Below are positions 32,379 through 39,900 of a stretch of 47,922 nt of DNA, piece after piece (position 1 is the stretch's first letter; each line of letters starts with the position of its first letter). The position numbers were made by a program, and so were the translations under genes. The notes under the pieces were generated by a model that searched no databases, was not told the DNA's origin, and saw nothing but the letters and a program-made list of their open reading frames with translations. The DNA comes from a virus, in IMG/VR virus record IMGVR_UViG_3300031652_000008, positions 1 to 47,922 of that record. One strand, 5' to 3'.

Positions 32379-32969
32379 TCAGCTATTTAAACACATAATT
32401 AAAACATAAGGTAGATGATTTAAATAATAATTTCGTGTTTTTGTATCAATTTTTGGATTATTAATAACTTCATTAATATATTTTTCGCAAAACCCAAAAG
32501 CAGCATAAGGTTCTTTATATTTTTTTTTATATTCTCCAAGCAATTTATCTGTATTAATTGGGACGTAATTTTGTATATTTAACATGTCTTTTTTATTTAA
32601 TATTTCATATAATGGATTTTTTCTGCCAAATAGAACCTTACCAATAGCCATCTTATCTCCATAATAAATAACGTCTTTTAGTTTTTCGGTTAAATTCCGT
32701 ATGTTGTCACCAATTATTACTAATCCATTTGGCTTTTTTATTTCGTATCCTGCATATCGTCCAATAAATATACAATTCGATACTTCATAAGGAATATTTT
32801 TTTTTTCATTGTTTAAATATTTAGGATACGTTTTCATAAATTCGTTAAAATCTCTGTCAATTTCTTTCTTTTCATCTTTGTTAAGTTCGCTGTACTTTAT
32901 ATTCAATTCAAAAGAATCAAGTACGCCTTGAACATAAGCTTTTTTTAAATCTTCAATTGTGTAGTTCAT
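32379..32969 (-). CDS. Hypothetical protein, 196 residues
   Basis: A basic alpha/beta protein beginning MNYTIEDLKKAYVQGVLDSF, with a Gly-rich central segment (GNCIFIG-like, IGRYAGYEIKKPNGLVIIGD). It is the last gene of the accessory region before the terminase promoter. No family was recognised. Confidence 0.7.
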   Translation of the reverse strand: MNYTIEDLKKAYVQGVLDSFELNIKYSELNKDEKKEIDRDFNEFMKTYPKYLNNEKKNIPYEVSNCIFIGRYAGYEIKKPNGLVIIGDNIRNLTEKLKDVIYYGDKMAIGKVLFGRKNPLYEILNKKDMLNIQNYVPINTDKLLGEYKKKYKEPYAAFGFCEKYINEVINNPKIDTKTRNYYLNHLPYVLIMCLNS

Positions 32970-33153
32970 TTTTTAATTTATCAAATTCGTTATCAAATTC
33001 AAAATGGTTTATTTCGAGCCTTTCTCTTTCAATGGCTATATGATGAAGTATCTCAATGTCGATTTGTTTATCAAGTAAAATATTGAACATTTTTTTTATT
33101 CCGAGGTTAAAAGCTGCTTTTATTGTGAGTTCCCTGTTTTCTGATTCAGTCAT
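32953..33153 (-). CDS. Small hypothetical protein, 66 residues
   Basis: A helical, charged protein beginning MTESENRELTIKAAFNLGIK. Its start overlaps the previous stop and its end overlaps the next gene by 17 bases. Function unknown. Confidence 0.65.
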   Translation of the reverse strand: MTESENRELTIKAAFNLGIKKMFNILLDKQIDIEILHHIAIERERLEINHFEFDNEFDKLKNELHN

Positions 33154-33530
33154 TGTTTCATTCCTTCTGTAAATGATTGTTTAATTACTTTAATCAATTC
33201 AGATAATATTTCAATTGGAATACTTTCTGAATCCATTAATTTAGCCTGTCTTTCACAATTAGAATATAAAATATCAAGCAATAACCTATATTTTACAATA
33301 AAATTATTAACAGTTTTATTTTTTACTGATGCTGGTTTGCTTTTTTCGATTATCGTTTTTAATATTATCAATGAAACATTACTTTGATTCCATTGTTTTG
33401 TTATTTCTTTTGATGTGTTCAGTATTCTGTTAAGATTATCAAATACCATTTTTTCCACCTTCTGACTTGGAGTTATTTTTTGCATGACTTTAATATTTTT
33501 TAATTTTGCTGGAATATATAATCGTTCCAT
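33150..33530 (-). CDS. Hypothetical helical protein, 126 residues
   Basis: The ATG at 33530 (MERLYIPAKLKNIKVMQKIT) follows the stop of the membrane microprotein by two bases and is preferred over the open codon at 33557. Basic and helical throughout. No family was recognised. Confidence 0.65.
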   Translation of the reverse strand: MERLYIPAKLKNIKVMQKITPSQKVEKMVFDNLNRILNTSKEITKQWNQSNVSLIILKTIIEKSKPASVKNKTVNNFIVKYRLLLDILYSNCERQAKLMDSESIPIEILSELIKVIKQSFTEGMKQ

Positions 33531-33532
33531 AC

Positions 33533-33634
33533 CTACAAATTTATACAAATTAAGCAAATTATTGTCAAAATTAACCCACTAAAACAAATACTTAATGCAA
33601 TTATTTGCACTTCAATCCAATTTAATTTTTTCAT
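33533..33634 (-). CDS. Membrane microprotein, 33 residues
   Basis: The product is a short amphipathic start (MKKLNWIEVQIIALSI) and one membrane helix. The ATGA overlap with the upstream gene and tight spacing to the next support translation. Function unknown. Confidence 0.5.
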   Translation of the reverse strand: MKKLNWIEVQIIALSICFSGLILTIICLICINL

Positions 33635-33816
33635 GACCAATAAAATTTGAAATTTTTCACTGCAAATATAATCATCTGAACAATTCCACAAATTATAGGA
33701 ACCTCACAAATGATCACCCAGGTAGTTAATAATATCATTTCTAAATTATCTGTATCGATTGTTAGTTTCATTGAATTTGTTTCTATGTTAGCAACATTTC
33801 GCCTTAATGTTGCCAC
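33631..33816 (-). CDS. Small membrane protein, up to 61 residues
   Basis: One or two short membrane-embedded stretches follow a polar N-terminus (MILLTTWVIICEVPIICGIV). The start is uncertain; the Met at residue 16 is an alternative giving 46 residues. It overlaps the upstream zinc-ribbon gene by 13 bases if the first Met is used. Confidence 0.55.
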   Translation of the reverse strand: MATLRRNVANIETNSMKLTIDTDNLEMILLTTWVIICEVPIICGIVQMIIFAVKNFKFYWS

Positions 33817-33995
33817 TGTTCTTTACCACATAATTTGCATTTAGTTGCCGATGTTGTACCACTAATGTCTGGAACAAAGGTTTTACAAATAGAATCGCTA
33901 ACATTAAATAAAACACATATTTTCCATTGTGCTTCATCAGGTTTCATTTCATTAGCATATACCTTATCTAAAATTTCTCTTATTTTTATATCCAT
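33804..33995 (-). CDS. Small protein with CxxC pair, 63 residues
   Basis: It begins MDIKIREILDKVYANEMKPD and ends with KCKLCGKEQWQH, a single Cys pair plus a terminal His that could bind zinc. It is followed by the small membrane protein. Not recognised. Confidence 0.6.
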   Translation of the reverse strand: MDIKIREILDKVYANEMKPDEAQWKICVLFNVSDSICKTFVPDISGTTSATKCKLCGKEQWQH

Positions 33996-34029
33996 AATAC
34001 GTGTTTTATTTTTGCCGTTAGCCGTCAGT

Positions 34030-34230
34030 TTAACAACGCACTAACTCGCCTGTCATTCCTTCTATATATTCTTGTCCGCATTTTGAACATTTAACCTTTG
34101 AAGTTACTCTATACTGTTTTACATATTTCAAAGAGTGAAATCCTACTTTACACCAAAAACTACGCCTAACATCGGCTAAAACTTCATTGCCTACATTAGT
34201 GTTATTTTGAACTTCATTACTATTTTCCAT
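34030..34230 (-). CDS. Small zinc-ribbon-like protein, 66 residues
   Basis: A CSKCGQEY pair near the C-terminus suggests a half zinc ribbon. The segment VRRSFW with its coding DNA (19 bases) is shared with the neighbouring gene 34304-34519, whose other parts differ. The 3' end meets the repeated sequence GCCGTTAGCCGTCAGTTTAA on the plus strand. Function unknown. Confidence 0.55.
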   Translation of the reverse strand: MENSNEVQNNTNVGNEVLADVRRSFWCKVGFHSLKYVKQYRVTSKVKCSKCGQEYIEGMTGELVRC

Positions 34231-34303
34231 GTTTATTGCATTTTGAAAGTTATCTGCATTTTATACGGCAACGCAGTTTAGCCGAGTACCATTAGGCGTA
34301 ATT

Positions 34304-34519
34304 TTACCAACAGTCCTTATATAAATCACCAACCAATTCAATTACACCAGCAATCACACCCAATGGTATTGCCACTAAAGTAATTATCAATAACGCACCA
34401 CGCCTTAACCAATTTCGTTCTACTTTGTCTAATGGGTGCTTAAATTCATTCCAAAAACTACGCCTAACAACAGGTATAGTGCATTGCTCGTTTTGTTCTT
34501 TTTTACTATCTGTATTCAT
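34304..34519 (-). CDS. Small membrane protein, 71 residues
   Basis: One membrane helix (ALLIITLVAIPLGVIAGVIE) lies in the C-terminal half. The N-terminal part carries the VRRSFW segment shared with the gene downstream. Possibly a member of a cassette-like set of small genes. Role unknown. Confidence 0.55.
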   Translation of the reverse strand: MNTDSKKEQNEQCTIPVVRRSFWNEFKHPLDKVERNWLRRGALLIITLVAIPLGVIAGVIELVGDLYKDCW

Positions 34520-34599
34520 AATTCAAAGTTTTTATTTTGTTAATTAAGTTCGTGCTGTAAGGTCGCAACGACACCATACCCAAACCGTTAGCCGTCAGT

Positions 34600-34965
34600 T
34601 TAAGAGACAGCGTGGTAATTACAATTTGTCTTTAATTTGATAAGTCTCTTTTTTTGAGCCAGACAATAATTTTCGACTTCTGCATCATACAAGTATTGAA
34701 ATTCTTCATTTAATTCGTTGTAATCTGCTTCCATATATTTAGTACAAACATGGTAAGTTCCTTCAACTTTAAACTGTAATATCAATTCTTCATTGTCGGT
34801 CACTGGTTTGCCACCTATGCAACTTCTTAATGTTAAACTTTTACAAGTCAAACAACTTTTTGATATTGGGGTTTTAAAACATTTCGGCTCGTGTACTTTC
34901 ATTGCCTGTTTCGTCTTTAAAATCCTTTTACAAAATTCACATTCAAAAGCGGTTATTTTTTTCAT
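34600..34965 (-). CDS. Zinc-finger-like hypothetical protein, 121 residues
   Basis: The N-terminus has a C2HC-type pattern (FECEFCKRILKTKQAMKVHE, then PKC) and a further CLTCKSL pair. The rest is acidic and helical. It ends at a copy of the repeated GCCGTTAGCCGTCAGTTTAA sequence. It may bind nucleic acid; function unproven. Confidence 0.65.
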   Translation of the reverse strand: MKKITAFECEFCKRILKTKQAMKVHEPKCFKTPISKSCLTCKSLTLRSCIGGKPVTDNEELILQFKVEGTYHVCTKYMEADYNELNEEFQYLYDAEVENYCLAQKKRLIKLKTNCNYHAVS

Positions 34966-34981
34966 ATTGTTTTAGTTAGTT

Positions 34982-35824
34982 TCATATTGGATATTCTCTT
35001 AGTTGTAAATGTTTCGGGAATTTATTTATGTCTTTGACCAGCTTTCCGTTAATTTCAAGTTGTTTTACGAATACTGGAACATTCGCGGTCTGACATTGAT
35101 CAACAATACTTTCAATCCATTCCAGTTTTGCCGGTCTCCGGTTTGGGCCTGATTCACTGCCGACAATTACCCAGTCAACACTCGTAAAACAAGAAGTATG
35201 ATAAAATAAACTAATATAACCCAAACACGGCTCAATACTCAAAAATCTTACTTTTGCAGGTATTTTCAATAATTCAGGTATGCGTTCATCTGCCCATTTC
35301 TGGTTCTCGGTTGTTACTCCAAGCCAAAGATTTTTAAGCGGATAAAAGTCTTCATATTCAATATTCATTCCATTATTATGATAACAATAATATCTTATTC
35401 TTTCAAATCCCATCATTTTTTCGCTCATCCAACTTATATCTTCATAATTGAAATATTCATTCATTTGCTTTGGTCTTTTAGTCAACACTTGAAATATATG
35501 ATGTGGATTTGATGCAATAACTGTCATTGTTTTATCAACCCACTCAAAAGGCACAGATTCATGAAACAGATCCCCCATCGAAACAACAAAAAACATTGAG
35601 GACTTTTTGAATTTAAAAGGCTTGTTTAATTGTGATTCTGCAAAATTGGTCTTGCCTGTCCACCCTTTAGGGTCTACAACAGGAAAATAAGATTCATTGC
35701 CCATTACACATAACCATTTAGCCATCTTTTCAGCATAACAATTTTTACACCCTTCTGATATTTTGGTACATCCAATAACAGGATTCCATGAGTGTTCTGT
35801 CCATTCAATTTTAGTTGTTTTCAT
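34982..35824 (-). CDS. DUF5131 (phage Gp37/Gp68-like) radical-SAM-type protein
   Basis: The N-terminal motif GCTKISEGCKNCYAEKMA has three Cys at about residues 19, 26 and 29 that could hold an iron-sulfur cluster. The remainder has TIM-barrel-like strands (FVVSMGDLFHESVPFEWVDK, QVLTKRPKQM, WLGVTTENQ, RFLSIEPCLG and VIVGSESGPNRRP). This matches the DUF5131 family in phages and mobile elements. The reaction is unknown. It lies near two DNA methyltransferases and could work on nucleic acid, but this is inference. Confidence 0.88.
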   Translation of the reverse strand: MKTTKIEWTEHSWNPVIGCTKISEGCKNCYAEKMAKWLCVMGNESYFPVVDPKGWTGKTNFAESQLNKPFKFKKSSMFFVVSMGDLFHESVPFEWVDKTMTVIASNPHHIFQVLTKRPKQMNEYFNYEDISWMSEKMMGFERIRYYCYHNNGMNIEYEDFYPLKNLWLGVTTENQKWADERIPELLKIPAKVRFLSIEPCLGYISLFYHTSCFTSVDWVIVGSESGPNRRPAKLEWIESIVDQCQTANVPVFVKQLEINGKLVKDINKFPKHLQLREYPI

Positions 35825-36086
35825 TGTTTCTTTTTTTCATAGCTGTTTGTTGTTTCTTTGTTTTATAAAAGTTTATATCAATATCATTTTCTTTCATTAG
35901 TTTCAAAAGTTCTTTTGCCTGCTTCCTCTTCGCGATCACCCCCTTTATACACCAATGCTTTTTATATTCCCATCTCAGAAATGAATCTCCATAAACCGGA
36001 TTAAATGGGTTCTCCTTTTTATAAATTCCTTTTGCTATTACTTTTCCACAATAAGGACATTTAGGTGCTTCTCTATATACTGCCAT
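35811..36086 (-). CDS. Zinc-ribbon protein, 91 residues
   Basis: Residues 8-20 contain CPYCGKVI, and further Cys occurs in HWCIKG at ~45, so a zinc-binding fold is likely. The C-terminus is basic. Overlaps the DUF5131 gene by 14 bases. Role unknown. Confidence 0.65.
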   Translation of the reverse strand: MAVYREAPKCPYCGKVIAKGIYKKENPFNPVYGDSFLRWEYKKHWCIKGVIAKRKQAKELLKLMKENDIDINFYKTKKQQTAMKKRNNENN

Positions 36087-36360
36087 TGTTTCTTTGTTTT
36101 ATGAATTGTTTGAATAACTGTTCTGTTGTTCTCCAATCTTCTCTGATTGTCTGATTTGAATATAAAGGCAACCATAATCCATGTGCTTTAGTATGACTTT
36201 TGCCACAATATTCAGCAAATTCACAGGCTAAACTTTCAAGCTCTTTTTCAGCGAATTCAACACCTTTGTTAAAACCATTTTTGAAGATTTTTATATCCTC
36301 GTCGTCACAATATGGATTGACTCTAATTTCAGCCCTTAAAATTCTATGTTTTGATATCAT
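36073..36360 (-). CDS. Hypothetical protein, 95 residues
   Basis: A helical protein beginning MISKHRILRAEIRVNPYCDD, with a middle segment (FAEKELESLACEFAEYCGKS). It lies in a group of three overlapping genes with the same orientation. No family was recognised. Confidence 0.65.
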   Translation of the reverse strand: MISKHRILRAEIRVNPYCDDEDIKIFKNGFNKGVEFAEKELESLACEFAEYCGKSHTKAHGLWLPLYSNQTIREDWRTTEQLFKQFIKQRNNGSI

Positions 36361-36511
36361 TGTTTCTTTGTTTTATAACAATATATGCCAGTCTTAGTTG
36401 ATTAATAAGCTCAAGAAAATATTCATAAATATCTTTAGGCAAATCATCAATGTCAACAATAACATTATTATTTAATTCGACCATAATTCTTTTAAATGGT
36501 TTTTTTTTCAT
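36344..36511 (-). CDS. Small hypothetical protein, 55 residues
   Basis: It begins MKKKPFKRIMVELNNNVIVD and is helical at the C-terminus. A rare Shine-Dalgarno-like AGGAG lies 10 bases upstream of the ATG. The end overlaps the next gene by 17 bases in a different frame. Function unknown. Confidence 0.6.
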   Translation of the reverse strand: MKKKPFKRIMVELNNNVIVDIDDLPKDIYEYFLELINQLRLAYIVIKQRNNDIKT

Positions 36512-36524
36512 TTTAAAACTCCTT

Positions 36525-36959
36525 TCATTTTTTCCACGGATTATCTTTTATTTTTACCAAATCATTGAATTTCTTCTTATATATATCTGATAATAAAGAT
36601 AATTCAAATTTATCTAATTTACAAATATTGTGCTTTTTTATTTCTAGCCGCTCAATTTCCTTAATACCATGCTTTTTGATGAGAAATTCTTTCATAATAT
36701 CCTGCCGACCACCTGCGAAATGGTTGCACTGTAAACACATTATATCATTATTAGTGTCCTCAAAAGCTACCGAAAAATAAGTGTTATTACAGTCAAAAAC
36801 TTTGATCCAGTGACCGAGATGAATATTTTTGTCAGGAAGTTGCAGGAACCTTCCGCAAGTCGAACACTGACAAACATAATCATTATTGCAAAGTGACAGT
36901 TTTCGCCACTTAGAATAATTCTTCCAGGCTGGTGTATTATAAAAGTCTTTAGATTTCAT
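36525..36959 (-). CDS. NinG-like recombination nuclease
   Basis: This 144-residue protein resembles lambda NinG (Rap), a structure-specific nuclease for recombination joints. It carries CQCSTCGRFLQLPDKNIHLG with two Cys pairs, a His in HWIKVFDCNN, and then CLQCNHFAGGRQ, the usual spacing of the family. It would complement RecT. The starting MKSKDF is fine. Confidence 0.8.
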   Translation of the reverse strand: MKSKDFYNTPAWKNYSKWRKLSLCNNDYVCQCSTCGRFLQLPDKNIHLGHWIKVFDCNNTYFSVAFEDTNNDIMCLQCNHFAGGRQDIMKEFLIKKHGIKEIERLEIKKHNICKLDKFELSLLSDIYKKKFNDLVKIKDNPWKK

Positions 36960-36985
36960 TTCGGCCTTTTAAATTTATAACATTC

Positions 36986-37012
36986 AATAAAAGCCATTAA
37001 CCGGCTTTTATT
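36986..37012. terminator. Perfect 10-bp hairpin between small genes, repeat family member
   Basis: AATAAAAGCC and GGCTTTTATT are exact inverted repeats separated by seven bases, which could terminate transcription in either direction. The right half (ttaaccggcttttatttc-ttgtta) recurs at about 37344-37371, 38331-38357 and 38880-38906, and a truncated copy lies near 39220-39242, each directly after a small gene. Confidence 0.55.
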
Positions 37013-37018
37013 TCCTTG

Positions 37019-37282
37019 TTACCTGCAAGGCAAGTATTTTATAATCCATTTGCCTAATTTTAGGTATTTAGTGTATCCGTATCTTTCGCTAAATAGCAAT
37101 CCTTTATCTTGGTGCTTCCACATTAAACCCCTGCCAAACAGTCTAAACCAACTCTGTTTTTTAGAATGAAGCGAAGCCCAGCAGGTAACACCAAATAAAC
37201 ACAATACAAGCTGTGTGCTGTCTTCAAGCTGTGTGCTGTCTTCAAACTTTATTCTTTTAGTGTAATTGATTATGTAATTCAT
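37019..37282 (-). CDS. Hypothetical protein with tandem six-residue repeat, 87 residues
   Basis: Residues ~14-25 carry EDSTQL twice in a row from an exact 18-base tandem duplication. The remainder is aromatic-rich and basic (CWASLHSKKQSWFRLFGRGL). It may be small and membrane-peripheral. Not recognised. Confidence 0.55.
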   Translation of the reverse strand: MNYIINYTKRIKFEDSTQLEDSTQLVLCLFGVTCWASLHSKKQSWFRLFGRGLMWKHQDKGLLFSERYGYTKYLKLGKWIIKYLPCR

Positions 37283-37343
37283 AATTTTGTTCTTTTAATT
37301 TGTACTGTGTTTATTAATCACGTTAGCCACAATTAAAAAAATT

Positions 37344-37371
37344 AATTAACCGGCTTTTATTTCTTTGTTAG
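37344..37371. repeat. Dispersed intergenic repeat copy (AACCGGCTTTTATTTC)
   Basis: A copy of the ~28-base sequence found also at 36997-37020, 38331-38357 and 38880-38906. Here it follows the 3' end of the gene ending at 37379 and is preceded by CGTTAGCCAC on the plus strand. It lacks the full inverted repeat of the first copy. Confidence 0.65.
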
Positions 37372-37378
37372 GGCACAT

Positions 37379-37585
37379 TTAAAGCCAAAGTATGCCCTCA
37401 TCACCATCAATGTCATGCGAATATTCCATCAGCATTTCAGTCGTTATCTCATTACCTGCCGCATCTTGATATTTGCCGTCTTTCAGTTGGAACAGTATCA
37501 CTTCTTGAGTAATAAAACGTGCCCTAACATTGGCTATACTCCATGCCTTGTTTTGTGGTTTCTTTGCGGTTTGTTGATTATTCAT
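37379..37585 (-). CDS. Small hypothetical protein, 68 residues
   Basis: The ATG at 37585 (MNNQQTAKKPQNKAWSIANV) is preferred to the Met at 37636. The second half has a small beta/alpha look with LKDGKYQDAAGNEITTEMLM. Not recognised. Confidence 0.55.
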   Translation of the reverse strand: MNNQQTAKKPQNKAWSIANVRARFITQEVILFQLKDGKYQDAAGNEITTEMLMEYSHDIDGDEGILWL

Positions 37586-37647
37586 AAGTCTGTAATTATT
37601 TAAAAGTTTCGTTATCGTTTCACGGCACGAGAGCATAGCCGTAGCCG

Positions 37648-37986
37648 TTAGCGGTAATGTTGGTCACAAAATACTCTACAGGTTCTTAAATCAAGCCCTG
37701 TAATCTCTTTCAGCTTTTTTACCGCTTGCAAAAATGTGTTATGTCCGTACAATTCTTTTACTACTGTGTATTGGTCGTGGTCAATAAAAACACTACCGCT
37801 AACACGGTATATAATTAAATTTTTAAAATCGCACAATGATCTTAGGCGGTAAATACACAATCCAAATATTCTACTATCATATATACCTTTTAGGTAATAA
37901 TATTGGAATTGCTCACGCTCGTTTCGTGGTTGTCTTTCAAGTATCTTTTTTAAAGATGCTGATGTTCTTATTTTAAACTTTTTCAT
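37648..37986 (-). CDS. Hypothetical basic protein, 112 residues
   Basis: Begins MKKFKIRTSASLKKILERQP. Strongly basic, with several Cys and aromatic residues. Its TAA stop lies inside the repeated GCTAACGG sequence found after other genes in this stretch. Not recognised. Confidence 0.6.
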   Translation of the reverse strand: MKKFKIRTSASLKKILERQPRNEREQFQYYYLKGIYDSRIFGLCIYRLRSLCDFKNLIIYRVSGSVFIDHDQYTVVKELYGHNTFLQAVKKLKEITGLDLRTCRVFCDQHYR

Positions 37987-38026
37987 ATCTATATCCTATT
38001 TTAAAAATCAAATCATATACTTTTTC

Positions 38027-38065
38027 GTTGTGGTGCATTAAAACGTTCGCTTCGCCACCACAACA
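38027..38065. repeat. Intergenic hairpin, CGTTTTAATGC family, copy 1
   Basis: GTTGTGGTG and CCACCACAAC form a 9-bp stem around a loop that includes GCATTAAAACG (plus strand). The same arrangement recurs at 38627-38665 and the loop motif also at 42311-42374. It lies between two small genes. Confidence 0.65.
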
Positions 38066-38084
38066 ACATATATAGGCAATAAGC

Positions 38085-38264
38085 CTACTCTTTTAGCGGT
38101 TCCCAATCTTCATCGTGCATATTATCGTGTTCCGAACCATCAGGAAATCTAAACACATAACCGGGTTCATTCAGGTCATCCGCAATATCAACAACATCAC
38201 CAAGATGACATGGAAATTCATCACCTTTATAAATTCCTTTAAAATAATATTTGCTTCTTTTCAT
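38085..38264 (-). CDS. Small hypothetical protein, 59 residues
   Basis: The ATG at 38264 (MKRSKYYFKGIYKGDEFPCH) is the likelier start; the frame is open to 38300. Beta-rich with an acidic C-terminus (FPDGSEHDNMHDEDWEPLKE). It could be an SH3-like fold. Role unknown. Confidence 0.55.
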   Translation of the reverse strand: MKRSKYYFKGIYKGDEFPCHLGDVVDIADDLNEPGYVFRFPDGSEHDNMHDEDWEPLKE

Positions 38265-38330
38265 AATTTCGTTATTTAATTCCGTAGGCTTACTGCCCAT
38301 ATATGCATCTCGTTATAAATATCACATAAA

Positions 38331-38357
38331 ATTAAACGGCTTTTATTTCTTTGTTAG
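38331..38357. repeat. Dispersed intergenic repeat copy
   Basis: Copy of the AACCGGCTTTTATTTCTTTG family, here AAACGGCTTTTATTTCTTTG, directly after the gene that ends at 38361. Preceded by ATCACATAAAATTA, which also precedes the copy at 38880. Confidence 0.65.
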
Positions 38358-38360
38358 TGG

Positions 38361-38564
38361 TCATTGCCGGATTTTATCAATCACAAATTTTGCACCATCA
38401 ATAAAAATTTGTCTTTTATCAGTTGTGCCAATATCATTATCGTGCCGATATGGAAATTTTTTACTTGCAAAATTTTTAATATCTTCATCAGAAGGCAACG
38501 ACAAACTAACATTGTATAATTGAACATTGCCAGCTTCATCGGTAATTTTAAATTCGTATTTCAT
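38361..38564 (-). CDS. Small hypothetical protein, 67 residues
   Basis: Begins MKYEFKITDEAGNVQLYNVS with a beta hairpin and continues with a helical part. Followed on its 3' side by a dispersed repeat copy. No family was recognised. Confidence 0.6.
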   Translation of the reverse strand: MKYEFKITDEAGNVQLYNVSLSLPSDEDIKNFASKKFPYRHDNDIGTTDKRQIFIDGAKFVIDKIRQ

Positions 38565-38626
38565 ATCAAGTTTTATTTTATGTTTAACATTCGTGTTTCA
38601 AATGGCACCGTTTTTTATACGTTACC

Positions 38627-38665
38627 GTTGTGGTGCATTAAAACGTCCGCTTCACCACCGCAACA
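38627..38665. repeat. Intergenic hairpin, CGTTTTAATGC family, copy 2
   Basis: GTTGTGGTG pairs with CACCGCAAC (one G-T) with the loop GCATTAAAACGTCC (plus strand). The sequence differs from copy 1 at both stem and loop positions while keeping the fold. Confidence 0.65.
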
Positions 38666-38685
38666 AAGAATAAACACAAAAAAAT

Positions 38686-38826
38686 TTACTGAGCTCGTTC
38701 TTTTATATACTCTTCCAGTTTTTCATAGAAGAGTCCTTTATCATTCCACTTGTTATAAATCCTTTCTACCTCACTATAAGGCATATCGTAATCGTCTGCT
38801 GTCTGTTGTATAAATCCGTTTTTCAT
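38686..38826 (-). CDS. Small hypothetical protein, 46 residues
   Basis: MKNGFIQQTADDYDMPYSEV opens the product, which then has a helical segment ending IKERAQ. It is shaped like a short helix-turn-helix (residues 5-25: QQTADDYDMPYSEVERIYNK), but too short to assign. A hairpin follows its stop. Confidence 0.55.
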   Translation of the reverse strand: MKNGFIQQTADDYDMPYSEVERIYNKWNDKGLFYEKLEEYIKERAQ

Positions 38827-38879
38827 TATCGTAAATTTTAAAGATGTTTATTTAAATACGTTATAAATCACATAAAATT

Positions 38880-38906
38880 AATTAACCGGCTTTTATTTCT
38901 TTATAA
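38880..38906. repeat. Dispersed intergenic repeat copy
   Basis: Copy of the AACCGGCTTTTATTTC family immediately 3' of the gene ending at 38901. Preceded by ATCACATAAAATTA, which also occurs near 39225 without the rest of the repeat. Confidence 0.65.
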
Positions 38907-39152
38907 TGTTTTTTGCTGCTGCACTATAATCTTATCAATATGTTGAAATATGCTTTCTGGTCGCTCCCAATTTTCTTCTGCAAATTTCACTACACTATCA
39001 AACCATTTTGCAAACCATTTCGTTTTGCCTAAACTCTCTGCTAATACAAAGTATGTTTGCAGGTGAAATAACTCGCCTTGAGAATTGCTATTAAATATTC
39101 GTTCAGCATATTTTTCTATCCCTAATATTTCTGTTGCTTCTTTAAAATTCAT
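38901..39152 (-). CDS. Hypothetical helical protein, 83 residues
   Basis: Begins MNFKEATEILGIEKYAERIF. Helical with aromatic residues in the middle (FAKWFDSVVKFAEENWERPE). No family was recognised. Confidence 0.6.
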   Translation of the reverse strand: MNFKEATEILGIEKYAERIFNSNSQGELFHLQTYFVLAESLGKTKWFAKWFDSVVKFAEENWERPESIFQHIDKIIVQQQKTL

Positions 39153-39224
39153 AATAAATCATTTTTTTAAATTAGTGTAGTAATTTATTAATGTCGGCAT
39201 TACTAGCCAAACAGTTATATATAA

Positions 39225-39647
39225 TCACATAAAATTAATTAACTCGTCTAGAATGTCAGTTTCAGCCGCATCAGTATCTTTTGCAATCATATCGAAACAA
39301 TCTTTGTAAACTATTTTAAATTGTGCTTCGTCTTTAGCCGCAAAACTTACACTATCGTAATCAGGATAAATCAACCCATCAATTTTTATAAATTTTCCAT
39401 GCCCGGCATAACATTGAATAAACATACGATATACCTTGTAATTTGGCAATTTACTTAAATTTTGCGTATGGAAATAGCCAAATTTCATCAAAGCCCAAAA
39501 CTTTTTTAAAAAATCATTGTTTCGTGGAATCGTTATTTTAGCACGGTATACAGTGTCGGTTCTCATGCTTAAAATTTCAGTATAATCTGAATTAAAAGCC
39601 GGTCTCAAAAAAGGATCTTTACTATATCGTATTAAATCAATTTCCAT
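39225..39647 (-). CDS. DUF1367-like protein
   Basis: The segment TVYRAKITIPRNNDFLKKFW with ALMKFGYFH at residues ~32-60 matches the usual core of DUF1367 proteins found in phage recombination and replication regions. The 140-residue length fits. The role of the family is not established. Confidence 0.65.
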   Translation of the reverse strand: MEIDLIRYSKDPFLRPAFNSDYTEILSMRTDTVYRAKITIPRNNDFLKKFWALMKFGYFHTQNLSKLPNYKVYRMFIQCYAGHGKFIKIDGLIYPDYDSVSFAAKDEAQFKIVYKDCFDMIAKDTDAAETDILDELINFM

Positions 39648-39900
39648 TCTTTTCGATTTCGTTCAGCCATTTAATAAGTTTGTTAATATTATCAGTACAG
39701 CCATAGGCCTTTAGCATACCTTCTTCGTCACATTGTTTCATTTGCTTCTTTGTGATCCTCATTGACTGTAATTTCCTTCTTAGCATAGGAATAGAAATTA
39801 ACGATTCGCTTTCTAAACCACCGCACACCCAACATCCGTATGAATCACAATCCGGATCCCATTTCATACCACATGATTTACAAACTTTGAACATTTTCAT
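39637..39900 (-). CDS. Zinc-binding hypothetical protein, 87 residues
   Basis: The ATG at 39900 overlaps the preceding stop (ATGA). Two Cys pairs, CKSCGMKW and CWVCGGL, form a zinc ribbon in the first 35 residues, and a basic helical tail follows. May be a DNA- or RNA-binding accessory protein. Confidence 0.65.
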   Translation of the reverse strand: MKMFKVCKSCGMKWDPDCDSYGCWVCGGLESESLISIPMLRRKLQSMRITKKQMKQCDEEGMLKAYGCTDNINKLIKWLNEIEKNGN

